From Bombus terrestris (Eukaryota > Arthropoda > Insecta > Hymenoptera > Apidae): DNA of 64,000 nt. The stretch covers positions 4,712,001 through 4,776,000 of the forward strand of contig NC_063273.1 of NCBI RefSeq assembly GCF_910591885.1, written 5' to 3'. A model generated the notes under the pieces. It worked only from the letters and a program-made list of their open reading frames with translations, was not told where the DNA came from and did not search any database. This document shows, one piece after another, positions 35,210 through 48,577 of the stretch; within the stretch, counting starts at the first letter, position 1; every line of letters begins with the position of its first letter. The position numbers and the translations under genes were made by a program.

Positions 35210-36356
35210 ATGACAGCCATGGCAGCCACAGCTACTCTTCAAGGAGATGAAGAATTTGAAGAATATAATCCACAAGCAAAATTAATAAAAACCCTGGAAG
35301 TACGTTGATTCTTTAACCTGTATCATATTCTTTTTCCTCGTTTTCTTAATGTTTGTATGAAATAATTTATATCATTTACAAAATTAAATTTAATATTTAA
35401 TAACTGTGTTACTTGTTCAGGGAAATGGCATAACAGCAGGAGATGTAAAAAAGCTGGAAGAAGCTGGCTACTATACTGTGGAAGCTGTAGCCTATGCTCC
35501 AAAAAAGTGTTTAATTGCTATCAAAGGTATCAGTGAAGCTAAAGCAGATAAAATTTTACAAGAAGCTTCTAAACTTGTTGTAATGGGATTTAAGAGTGCT
35601 ACTGAAATTCATCAAACTCGTTCCAATATTGTTTTTGTAACAACTGGTTCTAGTGAATTGGACAGACTATTAGGCGGTGGTATCGAAACGGGTTCTATTA
35701 CAGAAATATTTGGAGAATTTAGATCAGGAAAGACTCAATTATGTCATACGCTTGCTGTGAATTGTCAATTACCGATAGATATGGGTGGTGCAGAAGGAAA
35801 ATGTCTTTACATAGATACAGAAGGAACTTTTAGACCTGAAAGATTAATTGCTGTTGCTGAAAGATATAAGATAGCAGGGGATTCTGTATTAGATAATGTG
35901 GCATGTGCTAGAGCTTATAATACAGATCATCAAACTCAATTACTAATTCAAGCTAGTGCTATGATGACAGAATCTAGATATGCATTATTGATAGTAGATA
36001 GTGCAACTGGTTTATATAGAACTGAATACTCTGGAAGAGGAGAATTAGCTGCTAGACAAATGCATTTAGGTAGATTTCTCAGAATGTTGCTCAGATTAGC
36101 GGATGAACATGGTGTTGCTGTTGTTATAACCAATCAAGTTGTGGCACAAGTTGATGGTGCAGCTAGTATGTTTGGTGGTGACCAAAAAAAGCCAATTGGT
36201 GGTCATATTTTAGCTCATGCAAGTACTACAAGATTATATTTACGTAAGGGTAGAGGTGAAACTAGAATATGTAAAATCTATGATTCACCCTGTTTGCCTG
36301 AGAGTGAAGCAATGTTTGCAATAAATGCAGACGGTATTGGTGATGTCAAAGAATAA
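35210..36356 (+). CDS. Rad51: Rad51 recombinase
   Basis: Two exons, 35210-35299 and 35421-36356 (phase 0), give 341 residues (human 339). Rad51 forms ATP-dependent filaments on single-stranded DNA and catalyses strand exchange in homologous recombination. Seen: the N-terminal HhH domain (AIKGISEAKADKIL), the polymerisation motif region, Walker A GEFRSGKT at 128-135, Walker B ALLIVD, the L2-loop QVDGAASMFGGDQKKPIGG, and the conserved C-terminus AMFAINADGIGD. The match to human RAD51 is near-collinear, so this is the mitotic recombinase rather than DMC1 or a paralogue. The start MTAMAATATLQGDEEFEEYNP follows the family. Promoter sites are listed separately. AATAAA signals lie at 36549 and 36558. 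Confidence 0.97.
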
Positions 36357-37380
36357 TACTATATTTTTCTCCTTTAAATACTTATGTTTATAAAAGAAAT
36401 TATTTCAAGATGCGTTTTCCAGAAGATATAAAATAGTATTTTTATTTAATTAATGACGCTCTTTAAGGATATATAATTTGTTTTATTATACAAAAATATT
36501 GAATAAGTAGAAAATATTGTTATATGATTATTGCGCAACATATGATCTAATAAATCTAATAAAAAATATCAAATGCATAAAATAAGACAGGAAATACTAA
36601 ATGTATAAAGTAACATCAAATATATAGTAGTAATTTAATTTGTTTATATTTTTTTAAGTAAATATGTACATTGTAGAAAGAATAAATTATATATTTGAAA
36701 ATTTCAAGAAGTTGTTTGCGACCTACCTCAATAAACGGCAAACTTTTAGTGAATATAAGAACTAGATTATCTAGGAAATTTTGGTAATCGTTTTTATATT
36801 AGGAAATATATATAATAAATTAATACGTAACAGACAACTTTTCAATAATAAATAGTTCAATTGTGTATATAGATATAAAAAAAAATAGTTAGTTGCTTTT
36901 GCATAAATTGCAATGTTTAAATTGCACCGCGAAAGAAATATATTGCAGATGTGGCCATTTTATCGACAGAAGATTGTTTCACAAACCGTGCTTAAATATT
37001 TTCTACGGTTTTTTTCATTTAACATTAGTATTAGGGAAAGAAGAATTGGATTTATAATTCTAAATACGGATAAAAACGTTAAGCTTTTAAGAAATAATTT
37101 TGTTTCAAGGTTGGTTATATGTAGCGCCACTTTTATTTCACAAGATATGCATACGTATACATATAGCGTATATATGTATAAAAGGACAAAATTTTCACTT
37201 TAATTTCCTTCTTAATATTTCTGTAGAATGTTATAATTGCAAAAAAGATTTCAGAATTTATTGATTTAATGATTGTGTTTTATTTTCATATATACATAAA
37301 TTTATATATAAATTCTATAGTGTAATCAATAAATCTATTGTTTTACTTTGCATTCCAGTGTGAAATTATTATCTACAAAA
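36357..37380. other. Intergenic region, Rad51 3' UTR to DPP3 5' UTR
   Basis: 1.02 kb. The first 200 bp is the Rad51 3' UTR. TTTGCATTCCAG at about 37348-37359, just before the DPP3 start, looks like a 3' splice site, so DPP3 probably has an upstream noncoding exon; its donor is not identified. An open frame at 36913-37203 lacks any protein-like features. Confidence 0.4.
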
Positions 37381-39731
37381 ATGAGTGAAGATATTTCCTT
37401 GTTTACTTTACCGAATAACCAACCAATAATTGCTTTAGAATGTGATACTGCATTTAATGCATTAACAAAAAAAGAAAAATTATATGCACATTATTTAAGT
37501 CAAGCTGCATGGAATGGTGGTCTTATTGTATATGTACAAACTTCCCCAGAATCACCATTATTATTTGCCCTTTTACATAAAATTTTCTTATCTGAAACAA
37601 TAAATGAATTGAAAAATTCTGCATTTAATGCTGGTGTTAATGAAGATGAGTTCACAGTAAGTTTATTTATAATATATGGAATAGTAATTTTAATTTTTAA
37701 AAATAGTTCTTAACATTAATTATACAATTATATTATACTTTTAGGCATTTTTAGTATATTCTTGTGGAATCTTTGCAAATGCTGGTAATTATAAATCTTT
37801 TGGTGACAGCAAAATAATACCTAACTTGCCTAAGGATAAATTTGAAGCCATAATAAAAATTTCAAAGGCATATGAAAATAATCCCAAAGACATTGAAGAA
37901 ATTTGGAATAAAATTCAAAATATAATATATTCTACAGAAGGAAAATTAAAATCTTTGGGATTAGGTGAAAAAGGAGTTACAACTTATTTTTCTGCTAATT
38001 GTACAGACAAAGATGCAGAATTAGTTAATGATTTTATGCAAAATAAAGGACTAGAATCTTATAATGCCAGATGTTTTAAAATAGCAAATAAACAAAACGA
38101 TTCTGAAGGTTCCAAAAACATAGATATATATGAAATCAGATTAGCTTCTGTGGAGATCAATGATAATCCTAATATTACATTGTCAGAAGAAGTATTTAAA
38201 AATGCAAGGTTTAAAATTACAAGAGGAGACTATAGCAAACTTTTGATTCCAGTTGTTGATAATATTCAAAAAGCAAAAGAATATGCTGCAAATGAAACTG
38301 AAAAGAGTATGTTAAATAAATATATACAGCATTTCAAGACAGGATCTTTACAAGATCATAAAGATGGGTCTCGTTTGTGGATTAAGGACAAAGGGCCAGT
38401 TATAGAAACTTATATTGGTTTTATTGAAACCTATAGAGATCCAGCAGGTCAGAGAGGGGAGTTTGAAGGATTTGTAGCAATGGTAAATAAAGAAATGTCC
38501 AAAAAATTTGCTACATTAGTAAGTAATGCAGAAAAATTTATACCAAAGCTTCCTTGGGCCAGAGACTTTGAAAAAGATGAATTTCTAAGGCCTGATTTTA
38601 CTTCATTGGATGTTCTAACATTCTCAGGATCTGGTATCCCTGCAGGTATAAATATTCCAAATTATGATGAAATTAGGCAATCAGAAGGATTTAAAAATGT
38701 TTCTTTGGGTAATGTAATTCCTGCAAATATGAAATTAGGTGTACTGCCATTTGTATCTGAACATGATCAAACTCTAATGAATAATTATAGAGTTGCTAGC
38801 TTTGAAGTACAAGTTGGTTTGCATGAACTTCTTGGTCATGGAACAGGTAAATTATTGAGGAAATTAGAATCTGGTTTATATAATTTTGATATGGGAAAAG
38901 TAAAAAATCCTTTTACTGGAGAACCAATAAATAAATTTTTTTTACCTGGTGAAACATATGATTCAAAGTTTGGATCAATGGGATCTTCTTATGAAGAATG
39001 CAGGGCAGAAGCAGTTGGATTGTATTTATCTTTAGAGAAAGATATACTGAGTATATTTGGACATGAGAATTCTGAGGCTGATGATATAATATATGTTAAT
39101 TGGTTATCTTTATTATGGACTGGTTGTGCAAAAGCTTTAGAAATGTATCAACCATCTACTAAGAAGTGGCTGCAAGCTCATTCTCAAGCAAGATATGTCT
39201 TACTTAGAGTTTGTTTAGAAGCTGGCAATGATTTTGTTAATGTTGTAGAATCTGAGCCAGGGAAGAATTTATTATTAACTGTTGACAGAACAAAAATTTT
39301 GACAGTTGGTAAAAAGGCGATTGGAGAATTTTTAACTAAATTGCAAATTTATAAAAGTACAGGTGACATTGAAGAAGCCAAAAAAATGTATGACAAATAT
39401 AGTGAGGTACCCGAAACGGGTCCACATCCATGGGCACATTGGAGAGATATAGTTTTAGCTCACAAAGAACCACGAAAGATATTTGTACAATCTAACACAG
39501 TTGTAAATGGTCTGTATTCATATAATTATGTACATTTATTATAAATTCTTATAATATTATTAATTTATGTATCATGGTACAGGTGAAAATGAAGTACAAT
39601 TGAAAAACTATGAACCCAATTTTGCTGGAATGATTCAGTCTTGGATAGAAAGATTCCCTTCTGCAGATGTTTCACAAACACTTATCGAACTTGCAGAAAA
39701 AGACAAACAACATTTTACACTAGAAAAGTAA
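37381..39731 (+). CDS. DPP3: Dipeptidyl peptidase 3 (M49 metallopeptidase)
   Basis: Three exons, 37381-37656, 37745-39509 and 39583-39731, give 729 residues (human 737). DPP3 is a cytosolic zinc exopeptidase removing dipeptides from short peptides (enkephalins, angiotensins in mammals, proctolin in insects). The hallmark HELLGH (residues 452-457; HExxGH type) supplies two zinc histidines and the catalytic glutamate. SSYEECRAEAVG, near residue 510, gives the third zinc ligand. DFTSLDVLTFSGSGIPAGINIPNYD and GEFEGFVAMVNK are near-identical family blocks. The large second exon covers most of the enzyme. It lies head-to-tail between Rad51 and POLA2. Nothing is missing. Confidence 0.96.
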
Positions 39732-40225
39732 TCAACTATTTAATACTAACATTGGCTAGAAAAGATATTTTTTTTATTATGTATACTGTAATGTTTATAT
39801 ATGTATATATGGATAAAAACCATATATATAATTATGAAAAAAATGGTTTATTGGATTTTTAAGTACTCTAATGAATAAGCATGTGAAAATATCAATATTT
39901 ATGCATATAACTATCCTAATAACATGAAATATATTTGTAAAATTATACAAACGATATAAAGTTGTTTTTATTATTTATTGTATATTTCGTGCGAATCACA
40001 TATTCATACATTACTTTTCTTGAGAAAAATTTGTATGGACCGCGTTATGATTTTGCATACCATTTAGTATACTTGAATATACAGTATGTTTTCTTTACAC
40101 TATATACCATTCATCATTCGTAACTGTAGATTCTAACTCGCCTGGGTACTGCAGAGTACTACGCATGTATATTGATTTGTTAAATTGGCGGGAAAAGCCT
40201 AAAGAATATTAGTTTGTGTAGTAAA
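39732..40225. promoter_or_regulatory. DPP3 3' flank and POLA2 promoter
   Basis: 490 bp. The first half is the DPP3 3' UTR; the last 100 bp is less AT-rich and contains the E2F-type site close to the POLA2 start. Confidence 0.5.
40182..40195 (+). promoter_or_regulatory. E2F site upstream of POLA2
   Basis: AAATTGGCGGGAAA, ending 31 bp before the POLA2 ATG, contains TTTCCCGCC in reverse, a perfect E2F core. DNA polymerase alpha subunits are classic E2F targets in animals. Confidence 0.6.
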
Positions 40226-43200
40226 ATGGTGTCAGAAGAATCGTTAATTCTGTGCTTTTCTAATTTAGGTTGTGATATTTCCGATAAATCCGTGATCGAT
40301 AAATGTAAGTTACTTATGGACTTATTGTGTAAATGCAAGATATTTATTCTTAACCTATACGAATTTCCTAATTAGTAATTTATTAAAAGCATCATTTGAT
40401 CCGAGACAGACATATTCTCTATATTTGATGATATATTCGTATTTGATTGCATTATTTGTACTGTTATATATATTTTATAAATATGTGTTAAACAATTCTG
40501 ATAAATTTTATAACATTTTGGAATATTTATACTATATATCATTGTAATATGTACACATTTATGTAACTTAGCAAAATATGTTTATATATATAGAATTTTG
40601 TCAGATATTTTTAATATTTATATTCGTTCTTTGTCATTTATATAAAATATATTAATATATTACTTTTATTTAATATATCTTTAAAGAATTTTTTTGAATA
40701 GGTATTCAGCTATGTCATGATTATAACATAGATGAAGAAAAATTTGTAGAATTATGGGTAGCATATACAATTCCACATTCCTTAGATATTGATCCAACAA
40801 TAAACAATCTTATTAAGTTTGAAAAGGAAGATTTAGAAAAAAACAATAAATGTTCTTTAGACGTTCCTACCCAAGTAGTATCAAATATACATATTGATAT
40901 ACAGTCTAATACAGAAACTACGTATCCTTTCATGTGTTTTTATTAGTAACAAATTTAGCAATCACTTATATTCTTACGTCTTTAAGTTCATGTGATTTTC
41001 AAATGTTATTCTTACATCTATTTATTGCATATAATAGTGGTAAGAATGTTTTGGATATATACAGCAGTGGAGAATGCCCTACATTAAAGGTAAGCTTTCA
41101 TTTTAATCATTTTTTAATTAGTCATATTTTATTACATAAAATTTAGTATATATAATTTGACATAATATATATATATATATATTTTAATACTAATTATTTA
41201 TAAATATTTTCACCAATTAAGCAATGTTAGAAATATTTAACATACAGTCTATTGTAAAAAAGGATGAAAATATGTTTTAATATTCTTCATCAATAATTAT
41301 TTTTACATTTATAATATTTTTCGTCGAATTTTGAGCAGACTATTTTGAGTTCAAAAATTACTCGTTCTCCTTATTCTTTCTTTCAAGAGGGAAGGTCTCT
41401 ACCCTTGTAATGGTCTTTCGACATTGTTGCCAGATTTATCAAAGTATTCTTTATAAATTAGATGTCTAAAATTATTACATATAACCAAATTTTGTTATAA
41501 AATTTTATTTACATTTTAGAATGATTTTAATTTATTCTAATTAAAAATATTCATAAATATTTTGTCTCTTAATAAAAATATTTAGTTTGAAAATATACAT
41601 CCTATACTGTCGTTAGAATAGAAGTCTAACAATTTTGCTAATAGATTATAATTATGAATGTCCTATATTGCAAGACATACGATATTTTATAATCTTAAAA
41701 CGTAGTTTCCATAAGTGCTTCTGTGCATATAATGTTGTGTAAGTGTTATGTTTTGTAAAGTGTTGCGAAAAAAATGTCCAACCTTTTTAATGCAACACAA
41801 CACGTAATAAATATTTTTTAAACATAGTTTTTTAGAAAATTTTTGTATTATATATAGGAAAAATCTATTTTATATTGAACCTCAACCTTGGCAGTGTAAT
41901 GATTTACATCGCTTTGGCAACACTGTCTCACATTCTTTATGGTCGATCTATGGTCTATAGTAGCAATGACGTAAGGTTTCTACCTGAGGATCTTATTCTT
42001 TATAGAACGTTTGGAATTGTACTTTACAAAGTTATACGAAGTAGACAAAATTTTAGATTTAAGTTACTGTCATATTTTTTATTTATTAGTACGCTCAACT
42101 CGATTGCAAATTTTGACTTCAAATTTATGTTAACAAATACACATAGAAGGTTACATGTAATTTTTAATATATAAGAAGAATACCGTTTAAACTTTATTCT
42201 ATTTTTTTATTTTTATCATATTTAAAATTGATTATTATCAACATTAATAAAATCTGGTTCCTTTTCAATTAGCAAAATAAATTAGAGGTATAACAGTAAT
42301 GTCTTCTTAAATTTTTATTTCAAAGTAGAACTTTTCTTCTTATGAACTTACTGTTTCATTTTATTATTTTACTTTTTTTGTTAATGTAAGTTCAAGGTAT
42401 ATCTTAGAAGGTTTTAACATATTATTGTATCATTTTAAGCAACTTATACAATAGTTAAGTTTTATTCTTTATAATGTTTTATTTTACTTCTAACATATTT
42501 CTTTTTTATAAAAATATAGAAAATCTTACGAGATTACAATATTGTCATTGGCAGTCCTACCATTTATTGCAAATCAGAACATCGTGTTATTTATTATGCT
42601 TACTATTGATGCTTAATGTTAACAGTAGTGAAATTTCCGATGCTATTTCGCGGCAGGTGGTTTCTTGTCCTGAAGCGCTGTTGTAGGATCTTGTTGAAGC
42701 ACCATAATTCCCGCCACAAAAATCGTCCAGGTAGATCGCCGCCATTATCCCCTCCTCTTCTTTCCCAGTCTCCCACAAAGGACACTCTTCGAAGGAGGGG
42801 AATGTTGGAATGATTCTTATTGGTAGAAAAAGGATAGTGTGCCTTCTCATATCGTATAGAGAGGGATTCTCCTTCCATCTAAGAAAGCTGACCAGATTTC
42901 TTCAGAGGGTACGATTTCAGTTTTCAAGGACCCAGACTCCATTATCATCCTGATGCGCGCGTGCGTGCACGCTTACAGAATTTCTGAACAAAGCGTTGTA
43001 TCTTTCGTTTACTCTTATGCTTCAGTTCTCAAGTTGTATTGAAATTTACGGGTTGTAGTTTGCTAAATAATTGATTTGTTCGTGTACTAGGCAGTTATAG
43101 TTGATATTTTTAAAAAATTATTCGTTACGATGAGATATCTCGATGGCGTCGAATCGAGACGCTACCGCTTGCCTGTCAGCGAAGTCACGAGGAGTCGGAG

Positions 43201-46200
43201 TGTATTATTCAGTGATTTGCCGGTTAACCGTGTATTTTACAGTCTATATGCAAGCTGTAAATTGTGTGTAAATTTTGTTGTGAAATAGTAAATAATTTGT
43301 GCATAATAGTATTATACGAGCGAGTGTAGTGTGTATTATATGTTGAAATGGTCGAGTAAAGCGTCAGCCATTATGGAATTCGGTTTGAGTGAATTTCATA
43401 CTCGAAAGTCATTCCGCCAATCGTATAACGTTTCGCGTCATAATGACCTGTTGCTATTGTTATTGTTGCTGTTATTGTTTATTCAAGTTTTTTTCACTTC
43501 TCCTATCATTTCATACCATACAGTTCCATATTTATTGCAGAAATGTGCCAGATTGATTGCACAGAATCGGAAAAGTTGTTCATTACGTATAAAGGTTGTT
43601 TATTCACATTGAATTTATCATTAGATGTCGTTACAAGAAATATGAGATAAATGTATTTGCTAACATTAGGAAGGTTTACGGATAACCTTATTCACATTGA
43701 TACACATGCTTGTACATATATATTATATGTAATAAAAACAGTGCTGTATATGAGAAAGAGAAAGAAGATCGATTGTCGTTGTGTGCGTACACGCGAATGT
43801 CGTCGACCGTTCGTTGGTCGAGAGTTCTGAGCGTCGCGTCGCTACAACCTGTTGCTTCAACTCAGTTGCATGCTTCTTTAGATCTACTTCTTTCTTCATA
43901 TATACATTTTACTTTATATATATATACTTTCTTGTCAAATAATATTCTGTATATATGTATATCCTCACAAATGTACATGATATTTTTATATGAATATAAA
44001 TTCACATAGGATAGTTTTTTGAAGTTGCACCTAATCGTTGGTAATTCTACACTTTCCTGTTATATACTGTATAAAATATTTTTTCTTTTTTAGATATTTT
44101 TAATCAGGAGTATTGCACATAATTATTTTTGTTATCGCGTTCCGCCTATCTAAAAGTCTGCAAGATTTGTATAAATAAGTAAATTGTTGGTTTAATAAGA
44201 TTAAATTGCGTGTAAATTATAACAAAATTTTAGCTTCCTTAAGCGACACTTGGTTCAAAGATCTGTTCTTTAGGGAGTTGCTTACATCTACCAATTAAAT
44301 GCAATTGACCAACAACTGACAGTGCGATCTCTTTCCTCTCTTTGCTCCAATTTCTAACTCCTCGATATTCTCTCTTATATGTATAAAGTAAGTGAGAATT
44401 TCGGATGATATAGGGAAAAAAGAAAAAAAAAAAGAACAGTTGGATATTTGTATTGAAAAGTGAATGAAATACCAACGGTTCTTATAGCGTGCTACAACTG
44501 TATCTGGTAAAAGCTTCATGTTATTTCCCACGGTATCTCTGTGAATAGTGGGGCAAAAGATTGCCAGGGGCGGATAGATTGCGGAGAGAGGGGTAGAAGG
44601 AGAAATAGACTCTTCATGTATTCGTCAGAAAAGAGAGGGAAAGAGGACAGCCCAATGATCGATTCAGTTTTACATGATCTGATACAAGTATTGTTCAAGC
44701 AAATTTCGTATCTGTTATTGATATTTTTACAGAGAATTGCGCGTATTGGCATAAATTTCATCTTCTAATATACTTTATAAATAAATTGTGTAGACATAGA
44801 TCGATCAAAAAGAATAAACCGTTTCTAAAGAATTAGAAACATTCGGCGAATGGAACAGTTGCTGTGAAAGAAAGCAACAGATTAATTGAATGTAAAAGTA
44901 TCGAACGCAAAGTACAAGAAATGGACAAAACTAGATCGAAACAATACGTAACAGAGTGCCAAGAATGGCCAGGTTAATAACAATTAACCTTCTTCGTTAT
45001 GTTGACTCCCGAAGATCATGCTATAACTGTACACTTTTTGTCATTGTAACGTTACCGGTTAAAATAACTGTTTATCTTACTCTTTCTGAATTTATTCACA
45101 TTCTCCTGTAATCGCTAATTAGAAAACAATTTTTAAATATCGATAGTTCGAAGCACGCAACATTAGATTCGTATGATGTAATAAGGAAGGCGACAGAGAA
45201 AGAAAACAAGCGAAAACGAGAAAATTCATCTTTTCCAAATTTGCCAAATGAGTGAAGGTCTAGTGCACAGGAGATCAAATTGTGACTAGATCCACACTCA
45301 TTAAGCACGTTTGGATTCAAACATCGCCGTTTCATTGATAATCATAAAATAAGTTTTCCCATATTAACGCGCAACCGTTTCAAAAATTTATCATCGTTAT
45401 AAACTTTTTTCATTTATGAAGCCTTAGTACGATGTAAAACAGATAATTCCATAGGCGAGTATGAATGTGGTGCGCGTTATGGTTTACTTCGTGACTAGAT
45501 ACATACTCGTCTACGGTGATCTGTTCCACTCTTAAAATATTGTGTGTAATATATGAAATATATATATTTATAACTTGCAGTAGAGATTATTTTATACTAT
45601 TATATAGAATACCGTTTTACTTCTTTTTAAGCAAACTAAAAGAGCAAGGAGTCCAACAGCTGAGACAGAAAGCAATAATAAATTACGAGCAGTAGGCCAT
45701 ACGTTTACACCGTTGAATTATACCTCACAATCGTAAGCACACTATCTAATCATTTTTATTTACATATTTGTGTAATTCGATACTGCAATTAGTAAATTTC
45801 AATAATTGTTATAGTGATGTTCCAATTCGTGCACCCAGTACAACGGTTAGAGGCAAAGTCCTTTTACTTTTTGGCCCTGCCATTCAAAATTGGAAGAAAC
45901 AAAACGAGCACGATGTATCGATCGTTAAGGCGGATAATTCTCATATACCTAAAGGTGCATTGTACATGTTTGAAATGTTTTCCAATCAGGGAGCCATTCT
46001 TACCATGCATTGTCAAAGTTTTGGCGAGCGATTGTGCTACGCTTGGAACGCCATTGAACCTCCTAATTCGAATATACGTTACATTAGAAACATAGCGCCT
46101 ATAAAACCAGTTGTGTTTAGAACATGGGGCAGACTATTTATAACAACCGAAAAGCCCAGTGGAAGGAAAATTGTTATGCTGGAAGGTACTAAAAGGCTTA

Positions 46201-47274
46201 AAATTCAGAAACAAGCTCCCATTTTACATCTGAATCTTAAAGGAATTAAGCATTATTCAGTGTTTACCGGTCAGATCGTTGCGGTTGAGGGTATTATCAC
46301 TACTGAGGATACTTTAACAGTAAATAAATTGTTTGTTAAGGGATATGCACCATTATTCGATGTACCCAAAATATCGAAAGATATTAAAATATACGTTGCG
46401 GCTGGTCCGTTTACACCTTCTGATAATTTAAATTATCAACCTTTATGGGATCTTATGGAACGCGTTGTAGAAGACGAACCTAATATGTTAATATTAGTTG
46501 GACCTTTCGTAGAATATACACATCCTGAAATTAAAAAATGTAGTTTGAAAGAGACTTTTCAAGATTTTTTTGATACGCTTTTAACGAAGATTCTGCAATA
46601 TTTACAAGGGTATATTTCAGTTAATAAGGTCATGTTAATATAATAATGTAAATTAGCATTACTATTCTTCATAATTTAGGAAATCTACTCGCATTATATT
46701 GGTACCTTCTAATCGTGATGTGCATCATCATCCGGTTTTTCCAACTCCGGAGTTTATTCTAAATACAAATAAACTTGGATCAAATACGACGAATATTTGT
46801 AGTATGCCAGATCCATGCATAATAAACGTAGATGGCTTACATATAGGAGTAACATCGGTTGATGTACTTAGACATCTTGGACAACAAGAAGTATCGTAAG
46901 TGTATCAACATCTAGGTAATAAAATATAAATTTTATTGTAACAATTTTTTTTTAGGAATACACCTGGAATGGATAGACTTGGTCGTTTGGCCGAGCATGT
47001 ATTGTCTCAGTCCTCATTTTATCCTGTATATCCTCCTCCTCCTGGCTTGAATCTTGATACCAGACTTTGGAAACAATACGCTTGTTTTGAACGGCAACCT
47101 CACGTGTTGATCTTACCTTCCGACGTTAGACATTATTGCAAACCATTAAATGAATGTCTCGTTTTGAATCCGGAGCGATTACAAAAGTATATATGTGCTA
47201 AGTTATGTGTACGGCCAATGAATAATGGAAAATGGGATCCAAATAGAGTATCTTGTGAGATTGTAAAAGTCTGA
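40226..47274 (+). CDS. POLA2: DNA polymerase alpha subunit B (B subunit of polymerase-primase)
   Basis: Seven exons: 40226-40304, 40702-40921, 41038-41089, 45632-45732, 45815-46609, 46680-46895, 46956-47274. They give 593 residues (human 598). The B subunit tethers primase and polymerase alpha at replication origins. The N-terminal helical domain (about 1-75) is followed by a charged linker with KRARSPTAETE, a likely CDK/NLS region. The OB-fold and inactive phosphoesterase domains fill the C-terminal half (VPSNRDVHHHPVFP, LFHLG-like VLRHLGQQEVS, SSFYPVYPPP, HVLILPSDVRHY). Intron 3 is 4.5 kb while the others are about 60-400 bp. Exon 3 (52 nt) is small and was found by phase and context only. 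The 3' end converges on a small minus-strand ORF. Confidence 0.92.
41090..45631. other. Large POLA2 intron 3 with promoter-like core
   Basis: 4.5 kb without a recognised coding gene. 41090-42600 is AT-rich. From about 42640 to 45500 the DNA becomes GC- and CpG-richer. It includes TTCCCGCC (42708-42715), alternating GCGCGCGTGCGTGCACGC (about 42956), and a 5'-UTR-like stretch at 43140-43330 with an Inr-like TTCAGTGA near 43208. Several short open frames exist (for example 43331-43612 and 42587-42878), but none looks like a protein. An internal promoter or noncoding RNA is possible. Confidence 0.4.
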
Positions 47275-47538
47275 TCGCTTTTTTTTCTCATTTTTTCTTA
47301 TATTTTCTTGTTATAATGTAAGGTACGATAATTAAAATACAAAAGTAAAAAGTTTGTGTCTTTTATTTAAAAAATGATGTTAATAAAAAGAATTTGTATA
47401 TAATTTGTGTTTTTATGTCTTGATTTAAGGGAAATGAAAGTATAAATATTGTTATATATCGATGTAATACCATGATTCCTCTCTCATATGAGAAATGAAC
47501 TAAATAAAATTTGAAGTTTATCGCTTGTCCGTTAGAGG
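47275..47538. other. Convergent 3' region, POLA2 and small ORF
   Basis: 264 bp. AATAAA at about 47384 serves POLA2; TTTATT near 47359 is a possible signal for the minus strand. Confidence 0.4.
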
Positions 47539-47754
47539 TTAGCAGTCGTCGTATTTAGGATTCTTGTCTGCATCGTAAACGTACGATGGCGCCACACGAA
47601 CAACAATCTGAGCCATCGAGTTTTCTGCTTCTAGTGAGTTGTGGAATCGGCCATTGCTCCAATATTTTTCTTGTGATTGAAAATGTTCAACCTCTGATGG
47701 AAATACGAAAGCGTACATGAGTACTGAGGTAAGTTGTTCAATTACTTGTTGCAT
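47539..47754 (-). CDS. Small hypothetical protein, 71 residues
   Basis: An open frame from ATG 47754 to TAA 47539 encodes 71 residues with globular composition (FPSEVEHFQSQEKYW, SMAQIVVRVAPSYVYD, C-terminal KYDDC). I do not recognise it. The open frame extends 19 codons upstream without an ATG. Further upstream, AAAGATGGCGGAAC (ATG at about 47839) is a strong YY1-like start context, but it reads only MAEQNLADS before a stop, so it is either a uORF or a first exon joined by an unseen splice. No membrane segment or signal peptide. It may be the C-terminal exon of a larger minus-strand gene. Confidence 0.4.
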   Translation of the reverse strand: MQQVIEQLTSVLMYAFVFPSEVEHFQSQEKYWSNGRFHNSLEAENSMAQIVVRVAPSYVYDADKNPKYDDC

Positions 47755-48546
47755 TTGCTTTTCTTTTTGCGATGTATTTTTGTAGAAACAAAAACGATAA
47801 CTAGGTATCAACTATCTGCCAAATTTTGTTCCGCCATCTTTGTTACAAATTCGTTTACATTTTGCTGTGTATTGTATTTTTTGCAATTATTTCATGCTCG
47901 CATTCTACTTTTAAATTGATCTTGGTTAATTAATTATACATATGATACGACTTATAATTTTATAAGTCTTTTCTAATTTATTTTTGATCATCAAATTAAC
48001 TGTGCGGGTTTAACAATTACTGTTATGGCCTTGATTTTTTCGTCCAAAAAAAACGAGAGTTATGAAATTAAGCATGTGATGATAATAAGAATATGATACC
48101 CTTTTTGTATCGTATTTGTCATCTTTAAATCAGTGTCCCAATATTTAGTGATACAATACTGTTTTCTTCTAGTTATAAAATTAAAATTGATAATTTTATT
48201 AAGTGAATACTTACATATGTTGTATTTGCAGAAATGAATTATATTTTAAATAAAAAAGTATGTGGATTTTGTTGCTTATTATTGTATTATAAGAATAATA
48301 TAATAATTTAATGTTATTTAAAAGGTAGGCATATGCATTAAAAAATATTATCGTTTAATACAATTTTTAAATTAAATATCCTGTATCTATCTTGGGAATT
48401 TGAACATTCTTAGAAATATATTTGACATAAAATACATTCAATTTGTAAGTAATGTATATGGAACATTTTTAATTTTATAATTAATACTATTAATTATTTT
48501 ATTATAATATACTATACATACATATTTGGTTTATTAGATGTAAACG

Positions 48547-48551
<5 letters not shown>

Positions 48552-48577
<26 letters not shown>

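Noticed and set aside
36913..37203. 96-codon frame between Rad51 and DPP3
   Set aside because: Basic and aromatic residue scatter without motif; lies in the probable DPP3 5' flank.
42587..42878. Overlapping minus-strand frames of 87 and 91 codons
   Set aside because: Two frames overlap on the same stretch without any family features; likely a GC-rich artefact.
43331..43612. 93-codon frame with a leucine run in POLA2 intron 3
   Set aside because: The leucine run comes from a TTG/TTA repeat; nothing else resembles a protein.
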